Made by a program: the position numbers and the translations under genes. Shown here one piece after another: positions 62,239-64,000 of a stretch of DNA of 64,000 nt. Source of the stretch: Parietaria judaica (lineage: Eukaryota; Streptophyta; Magnoliopsida; Rosales; Urticaceae). Positions within the stretch are counted from its first letter, which is position 1; every line of letters begins with the position of its first letter. Under the pieces are notes generated by a model that had not been told where the DNA came from, ran no database searches, and saw only the letters and a list, made by a program, of their open reading frames with translations. The stretch covers positions 16,320,606 through 16,384,605 of the forward strand of contig OX940865.1 of the NCBI GenBank assembly GCA_954871525.1. Direction: 5' to 3'.

Positions 62239-62478
62239 TGCTAATATATATAATATATACTAAAATAAATCTTGATTCGTAGGCTAATTAAAAATAAGTT
62301 TGACTACACGTGAGTAATAAAAGGCATTTAATGTATTAGTTTTTTAAATAAAAACGTGAAAAATACAACTGGGAAATTAATTATTTTTACTACAAAATAT
62401 ATAAGCTCAATATGGTCTGAAGCTGATCAATCTAAGTTCGAAATTTGGTCTCAACGAGGGTATTCGGTACAATCCATC
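62239..62478. other. Spacer
   Basis: AT-rich, nothing recognised. Confidence -1.
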
Positions 62479-64000
62479 TAGAGGTGTCAAGTGGGCCGGG
62501 TCGGCCCAGGCCCACCCGTCCCGATTCGTAAAAAAAGCGGGTTCATCCCGCCCCGCCTCTTTTTTTTTTTGCACCGGGCTAGACTCGCCCCTATCAAAAT
62601 GGTCAGGTTGGGTTATGCTTTTCTAGGCCCGCCCCGCCCCGCTCAAAAAGCTCACCCCGCCCCGCCCCATTCAAAAGCCGGCCCCGCCCCGAAGCCCACA
62701 TAAACCCGCCCCGTGACCAACTCGCCCCGCCCCGTTTAAAAAAGCCCACATAAACCATATTTTTACTTGTTTTACTATTAATTTTTTTTTGTATTGGTCG
62801 CTTTCAAATGTCATTGTCGTTTTTTGGTGCCCTAATAAATCTAATAATCCACCATATTGTCAACTTTTATCTTTTTTTATTTTACAACATTGACAATGTT
62901 TACTAATATTTCATTCGTTTTTGTTTCTGACATCGTTTGTAATTGTTATGTATCATTTGATATCTCTATTTTTATTTTATGGCAGTGACTGTGAGGCTCA
63001 TAAATGATTTATAAAAAATTATAATAAAAAATTATAATTAATATTATAAAAATAAAAAATTACTCTAAATATTTTATTGTTATAGAAATTAAGAATTATC
63101 TTTGTATTACATGATTTATTAATTTATTTTGTACACATATTCTACTTAATGTAGCTCTTAAATTTTTTAATTAATTTTTTTAAATTTATTAATCAAAATT
63201 CGATAATCGATTATTCTTTAGTTTTAATTTTAGTTTGAGAATGAATTAATCAATTACGACATTGCGTGATTTCATCTATAAAACATAATTTCTTAATTCA
63301 CTAGTTTCACCTTTACAATTTATAATTACTGGCCACGTTCATAAATGATTATTCTAATTTTATATTCAATAATTAATTTCAAAATCACTTATTATCATTT
63401 TATTATTCAATTAGCACTATCATATTCACTATTTAACATCTACATCTTGAAATTCACAAATCAATTCAACGTTCATTAATTTTAAACTATCAAGTTATAT
63501 TTCGCTAATCAATTTCATAACTTACTAATCAATTTCATTATTCACGAGGTATAGACCTTCGGTTTGACGATTCACTAATCTCTTTCATATTAACTTATTC
63601 ATTTAGATTTTATAATTGATTAGTTTCAAGTTTCAACTTTACAATTTATAATTATTAGTCATGTTCATTATTCACTATTCTAATTTTGTTATTCACTAAT
63701 TAATTTCAAAATCACGTATTCTTATTTTATTGTTCACTTTCACTTTCATGTTCACTATTCAATCTTTACATCTTGAAATTCATGAATCAATTCAACATTC
63801 ATTCATGTTATACTTTCAAGTTATAATTTGTTATTCATTCATTCATGTATTTACTCTCCGTAAAAATCCAACCCGTTTTGGTTTATGAAAAGCCCACCAA
63901 ATTCGACTCGTAAAAGCCCACTAAACTCGACTCGTAAAAGGCCACTAAATCGACTCGTAAAAAGCCCGCCCCGCCTCGCCCCGCGACATTGTGGGTTCGG
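62479..64000. mobile_element. Left part of a GC-ended hAT-like element running off the window
   Basis: Starts TAGAGGTGTCAAGTGGGCCG, a terminus common in plant hAT elements. A 230 bp zone of CCCGCCCCG-type repeats follows, then AT-rich interior, then mirrored GTAAAAAGCCCGCCCCGC-type repeats at 63880-64000, so the right end must be just beyond. If real, its target duplication should be AATCCATC (62471-62478). No transposase seen. Confidence -1.
63301..63845. repeat. Direct repeat of about 210 bp, period 326
   Basis: CTTTACAATTTATAATTA at 63311 recurs at 63637 and similarity extends through ATTCAATTCAACRTTCATT-like sequence. An internal duplication of the element interior. Confidence -1.

Noticed and set aside
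58684..62248. Target duplication TATAT around the copia element
   Set aside because: Both flanks are TA-rich, so a match is uninformative and its spacing does not fit the LTR ends.
1923..63000. CRISPR-like or phage-like repeat arrays
   Set aside because: This is a plant nuclear region. Tandem repeats here have no regular spacer structure.

Overview
The window is nuclear DNA from a eudicot plant. The evidence is intron-rich plant genes with GT..AG introns and clear plant orthologues, AT-rich intergenic DNA, a plant-type tRNA-Leu gene, copia retroelements with the usual initiator-Met primer site, and many small hAT- and Mutator-like elements. The species cannot be named from the sequence.

Layout. 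1-7640 (+): the C-terminal part of a DEMETER/ROS1-type 5-methylcytosine DNA glycosylase, whose N-terminus lies left of the window. 7641-24884: a 17 kb repeat-rich interval holding two diverged direct copies of one segment (8.0-13.0 kb and 20.3-24.2 kb), hAT- and Mutator-like elements, two foldback elements, an LTR-retroelement remnant, a disabled N-terminal half of a GPR107/CAND-type seven-helix receptor gene, and an almost identical inverted copy of one exon region of the PCF11-like gene at 44-50 kb. 24885-31508 (+): CTR1, the Raf-like kinase of ethylene signalling. 35180-37660 (+): a class A heat-shock factor, most likely HSFA3. 38327-40576 (-): RPF2, a Brix-domain 60S biogenesis factor, here with a one-base frameshift and a 2.0 kb hAT-type insertion in its 5'UTR intron. 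43026-43415 (+): the C-terminal part of a CAND-type receptor. 44492-49816 (+): a PCF11-like cleavage/polyadenylation factor (PCFS4/PCFS2 type). 50931-51010 (+): tRNA-Leu(AAG). 51-64 kb: gene-poor, with two short hAT-type elements, a 1.56 kb solo LTR, a diverged tandem array, an orphan membrane-protein exon, an internally deleted copia element (58689-62238) and the left end of another GC-rich hAT-like element.

The genes do not form a pathway. CTR1 and HSFA3 are neighbours in Arabidopsis too, and from memory a PCF11-like gene lies beside ROS1 there, so parts of the order look ancestral.

The rearrangement history is the most interesting part. Two complementary, non-overlapping parts of one receptor gene lie 25 kb apart on opposite strands. 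A 955 bp inverted duplication of PCF11-like sequence abuts one part, and further inverted homology (15.55-15.80 kb against 50.41-50.55 kb) suggests a once larger inverted duplication or inversion. Several transposon insertions are resolved to the base by target-site duplications, one of them against an uninterrupted paralogous site. I see no new biochemical system. The candidates for novelty are the split receptor gene with its inverted duplication, a hAT-type element carrying a NOP53-like fragment inside the RPF2 5'UTR intron, and the long foldback elements. All coordinates and splice sites were read by eye.
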